Assembly: GCF_018139695.1 (NCBI RefSeq)
Contig: NZ_JAGSOG010000064.1
Span: 1-35,375, forward strand
DNA from: Actinospica durhamensis
GTDB taxonomy: Bacteria; Actinomycetota; Actinomycetes; Streptomycetales; Catenulisporaceae
DNA length: 35,375 nt
Direction of reading: 5' to 3'
In this document: positions 33,057-35,375 of the stretch, piece after piece
Position numbering within the stretch: position 1 is the stretch's first letter
Layout of the letters: each line of letters begins with the position of its first letter
Notes under the pieces: model-generated
Database searches by the model: none
Told to the model about the DNA's origin: nothing
Seen by the model: only the letters and a program-made list of their open reading frames with translations
Translations under genes and position numbers: made by a program

Positions 33057-33656
33057 GTGACATCGAGAATCGTGGGGCGAGTGATCGTCGGCGTGGACGG
33101 CTCGCCCGGCAGCCTCGAGGCGCTGCGCTTCGCATGTGCGCAGGCCGACGTGCTCGGCGCCGTGCTCGTGCCGGTACTCGCCTGGCAGGTGCCGGGTGAC
33201 GACCGGCCGGGGCGACGCGCGGCCGGGCCGGCGTACCTCGACGCCTTGCGGGAGCTGGCCGAACAGGACCTGCGCGACGCGTTCGAGCAGGGGCTCGGCG
33301 GGCCGCCCCGGCACGTGTCCCTGGAGCCGTGGGTGATCCGCGGTCCGGCCGGCCCCACGCTGGTGGAGTCCGCGAACCGGCTCAACGATCTGCTGGTGGT
33401 CGGCGCCGGACGCCGCGGACGGCTGCGTCATCCGCTGCACGCCGGCACCGCGCGCTACTGCCTCGTGCACGCCGTCTGCCCCGTGATCGCCGTGCCGCCG
33501 CCCCGGTTCCCGGTGCGCGTGCCCTCGCAGCGGCGATTGCGCCGCGACACCGAGCGGCTGATCGAGGAGTGCGGGCAGGGTGCCGCGGCGGCGCGTCCGA
33601 ACCCCGTGGATCGCGCGGACCCGCCGGGGCCGTGGGGGTCGTCGCGGTCGGCGTGA
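33057..33656 (+). CDS. Universal stress protein (UspA) family protein
   Basis: 199 residues. Residues 1-145 form a UspA domain beginning VIVGVDGSPGSLEALRFACA and ending VCPVIAVPPP. The nucleotide-binding loop reads VVGAGRRGRLRHPLHAGT, close to the GxxG...G(S/T) pattern of ATP-binding members but one residue shorter. The last ~50 residues are a polar, Arg/Pro-rich tail without known domain. GTG 33057 has a modest GGAG site. It diverges from kdpD, whose product also contains a Usp-type domain, so both may serve potassium or osmotic stress responses; co-regulation is inference. Confidence 0.88.
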   Translation: MTSRIVGRVIVGVDGSPGSLEALRFACAQADVLGAVLVPVLAWQVPGDDRPGRRAAGPAYLDALRELAEQDLRDAFEQGLGGPPRHVSLEPWVIRGPAGPTLVESANRLNDLLVVGAGRRGRLRHPLHAGTARYCLVHAVCPVIAVPPPRFPVRVPSQRRLRRDTERLIEECGQGAAAARPNPVDRADPPGPWGSSRSA

Positions 33657-33688
33657 CACCGTCGAGCGGGGCCGGTGCCGGAGATGGC

Positions 33689-33746
33689 GCGGCCCCCATG
33701 CCGACGGGACAGGCAGGGGGCCGCTGATCTCGGGCGCGCGCGCCCG
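33689..33746. terminator. Hairpin terminator between UspA and XRE genes
   Basis: GCGGCCCCC (33689-33697) pairs with GGGGGCCGC (33716-33724), with an inner TGCC/GGCA pair. A perfect 16-bp palindrome CGGGCGCGCGCGCCCG follows at 33731-33746. Both lie between convergent genes and can end both transcripts. Confidence 0.75.
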
Positions 33747-33764
33747 GGCGCGTGCGGGCGAGGG

Positions 33765-35222
33765 TCAGGCTGGGGTGGGAACGAGGGCTCGGCGCGCCTC
33801 TGTGAGTGAGGAGAGCATTCGCAGTGGCGCGCCGCCCGCTTCCAGGCGCCGACGCACCGCGTCGACGCGTTCGAGGCCGGCGGCGTACCAGTGCCGGCCC
33901 AACTGGTCCACCGCGGCCTCGAGCAGACGGGTGGACTCCTCGTACTCACCCTGGCGGGCCCGCGCTCCGGCGAGGTCGGCCAGGGTGATCGAACGCTGTT
34001 TCCCCGCACCCGGGGTGAGCCCGCGCAGGTTGTGTTCGAGTGCTTCGGCGGCCCGGCCCGGGCGCCCTGCGGCGAGTTGGCAGAACCCGGAGAAGCCGCT
34101 GAGCCGGGACGCGTCGTAGTAGTCGAGCCACTCCGGCCGCGACGGACCGCCCCGGCCGAGCTCGGCCTCGGCCCGCGCGATCGCGTCCGTGGCCGCGCGC
34201 CCGTCGCCGAGCCGTGACTCCACCTCGGAGAGCACGGCGTAGAGCCAGGACCGCTGTTCCGCGCTGCCACCGCGCAGGCCGCACTCGAGTGCCTGCCGGA
34301 TCAGGGCTCTGGCCTGCCCGGCCACACCCGCGAACGCAGCAGGGAACGCAGTGTGCGCGAGCACGGCGCTGAGCAGAGCCGGATCGCCGGACTCCTTGGC
34401 CGCCTGCCGGGAGAGCTCGAAGTACGCGGTCGCGCACGGCGGCCTTGGCACGTCGAAGAAGGCCAGGCGGGCGGCGAGCAGCGCGGTCTCGGCCATCGGG
34501 GCGGCGAGCCGGGCGCGCAGCATCGAGGACCCGGCCGCGGTCATCAGCTCGGCCCCGAGCTCCACGTGCGCACGTACCGGCTCGACCATGGTCTCGGCCG
34601 GGACGGTCCAGTACAACGCGCGGTGCTGGGCGGTGATGGCCGCGTAGCCGGTGACAGCCTGCGGATCAAGGGTGATCCGGCGCACCGGCGCCGACTGGGT
34701 GGGACGGGCCGGGGTCGTCCTGGGCGCGGCGGCTGCCTGCGCGGACTCCGATTCCGTCCACGTTGCCGCGACGGAGCCGAGGGCCACGGCTCCGACCACG
34801 AACTGACGCCTTTTCACTGGATCTGCTCTCTCTCGGTCGTCGTCGAACGACCGGGCGACAAGCGCTCCCCCTGGAACGAACTCGAGTTCCTCGTCCAACT
34901 CCCGTCGCGGGGAGCCCGGCCACGGTGCCGGAAAGCCCATGCGCTCGATCGGCAGGCCGAACAAGGACTCGAGTACCTCCTGATACGCCGGCAGCGGAAG
35001 CGGCGGGTCCACGCCCTCCCACCGGCGTACCTGCCGCACCGACAGCGAGAGTGCGCGACCGACCTGGCGGGAGCGCTCTTCGAAGGCGAGCGCGAGGTCG
35101 GCCTGGGTCCAGTAGCGGCGGCGGCGCAGTTCGCGCAGCGTCACCACGTCGCTATGTCCGCTCGGGGAGCGCCCGCTCTGCCCGCTCGGGGAGCGCCGCC
35201 GTGCCTCCGGCTGTACGGTCAT
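33765..35222 (-). CDS. XRE-family regulator with internal Tat-like segment and TPR-like region
   Basis: 485 residues from ATG 35222; the frame continues to 35342 but the upstream residues look non-coding, and no ribosome site is evident, so the message may be leaderless. Order: a polar N-terminus with a small repeat (SPSGQSGRSPSGHS), a helix-turn-helix domain (about 27-95, LRELRRRRYWTQADLALAFE, then LSLSVRQVRRWEG), a twin-arginine-like hydrophobic segment (residues 137-153, KRRQFVVGAVALGSVAA), then about 300 residues of TPR-like helices. The same class as the 243-1520 protein but with the extra segment. Target and ligand unknown. The gene is convergent with the UspA gene. Confidence 0.87.
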   Translation of the reverse strand: MTVQPEARRRSPSGQSGRSPSGHSDVVTLRELRRRRYWTQADLALAFEERSRQVGRALSLSVRQVRRWEGVDPPLPLPAYQEVLESLFGLPIERMGFPAPWPGSPRRELDEELEFVPGGALVARSFDDDRERADPVKRRQFVVGAVALGSVAATWTESESAQAAAAPRTTPARPTQSAPVRRITLDPQAVTGYAAITAQHRALYWTVPAETMVEPVRAHVELGAELMTAAGSSMLRARLAAPMAETALLAARLAFFDVPRPPCATAYFELSRQAAKESGDPALLSAVLAHTAFPAAFAGVAGQARALIRQALECGLRGGSAEQRSWLYAVLSEVESRLGDGRAATDAIARAEAELGRGGPSRPEWLDYYDASRLSGFSGFCQLAAGRPGRAAEALEHNLRGLTPGAGKQRSITLADLAGARARQGEYEESTRLLEAAVDQLGRHWYAAGLERVDAVRRRLEAGGAPLRMLSSLTEARRALVPTPA

Positions 35223-35258
35223 ATGAGGGAAGTTAGTGCCTCTCTCGCACATGCATCT

Positions 35259-35268
35259 TGCAATTGCA
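35259..35268. promoter_or_regulatory. Palindrome TGCAATTGCA upstream of the XRE gene
   Basis: A perfect 10-bp palindrome about 37 bases before the ATG at 35222, in an A/T-richer patch. Possible autoregulatory site or part of the promoter. The last ~100 bases of the window show no gene. Confidence 0.35.
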
Positions 35269-35375
35269 CGAATCCACCCCAACAGGGGAACGCAGACGAA
35301 TTTCATGCGCCGTGCGTGTGCAACCGTGCGCCCCCCGTACATCCCCGAAGGGGACTTGCGCTCCGGGGACCGCGG

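Noticed and set aside
32739-33659. Extension of the kdpD frame upstream to 33659
   Set aside because: It runs antisense through the UspA gene, and the KdpD domain starts immediately after GTG 32738.

Overview
The window is about 35 kb of very GC-rich DNA, with strong third-position G/C bias, frequent GTG starts and long antisense shadow frames. It holds about 22 intact genes and one partial gene. The gene families (XRE/TPR regulators, DUF574-type methyltransferase, PknG with GlnH and GlnX, DasR-type operators, GH18 chitinases with Ser/Ala linkers, KdpDE) point to a chitin-degrading soil actinomycete of the Streptomyces/Catenulispora kind. The genus cannot be fixed from the sequence alone. No rRNA, tRNA, CRISPR array, insertion sequence or prophage gene was recognised.

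Layout, left to right. 1-74: start of a minus-strand gene cut by the edge. 243-1520: XRE/TPR-like regulator. 1616-3118: Xaa-Pro aminopeptidase. 3408-4916: secreted GH18 chitinase-like protein, with two DasR-type (dre) sites upstream. 5233-6069: MerR regulator. 6062-6853 and 6993-8552: divergent YczE-type membrane protein and MocR regulator. 8584-9390: SAM methyltransferase. 9646-11438: three-gene cassette of sigma-like factor, unknown protein and STAS protein.

11495-21253 is the centrepiece, a seven-gene minus-strand operon. In transcription order it runs GlnX membrane sensor, GlnH solute-binding lipoprotein, coiled-coil protein of unknown function, PknG-type kinase, PP2C phosphatase, VWA protein, FHA protein. 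Two junctions are ATGA overlaps. In mycobacteria GlnH and GlnX relay extracellular glutamate/aspartate to PknG, which controls the FHA protein GarA. Here that pathway sits in one operon with a kinase/PP2C/VWA set resembling the TerY-P triads, and zinc ribbons of one type recur in the kinase, phosphatase and FHA protein. The likely job is amino-acid sensing that sets a phosphorylation switch.

21504-22214: HAD hydrolase. 22614-24245: Nramp-like transporter with altered metal ligands. About 0.9 kb of non-coding DNA follows. 25159-27549: second, larger GH18 chitinase, again with a dre pair. 27832-28500: HAD phosphatase. 28573-29166: Uma2 nuclease-fold protein. 29392-32738: kdpE and kdpD, without kdpFABC in the window. 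33057-33656: UspA protein. 33765-35222: second XRE/TPR-like regulator. Intergenic regions carry several strong hairpin terminators and two sets of short tandem repeats.
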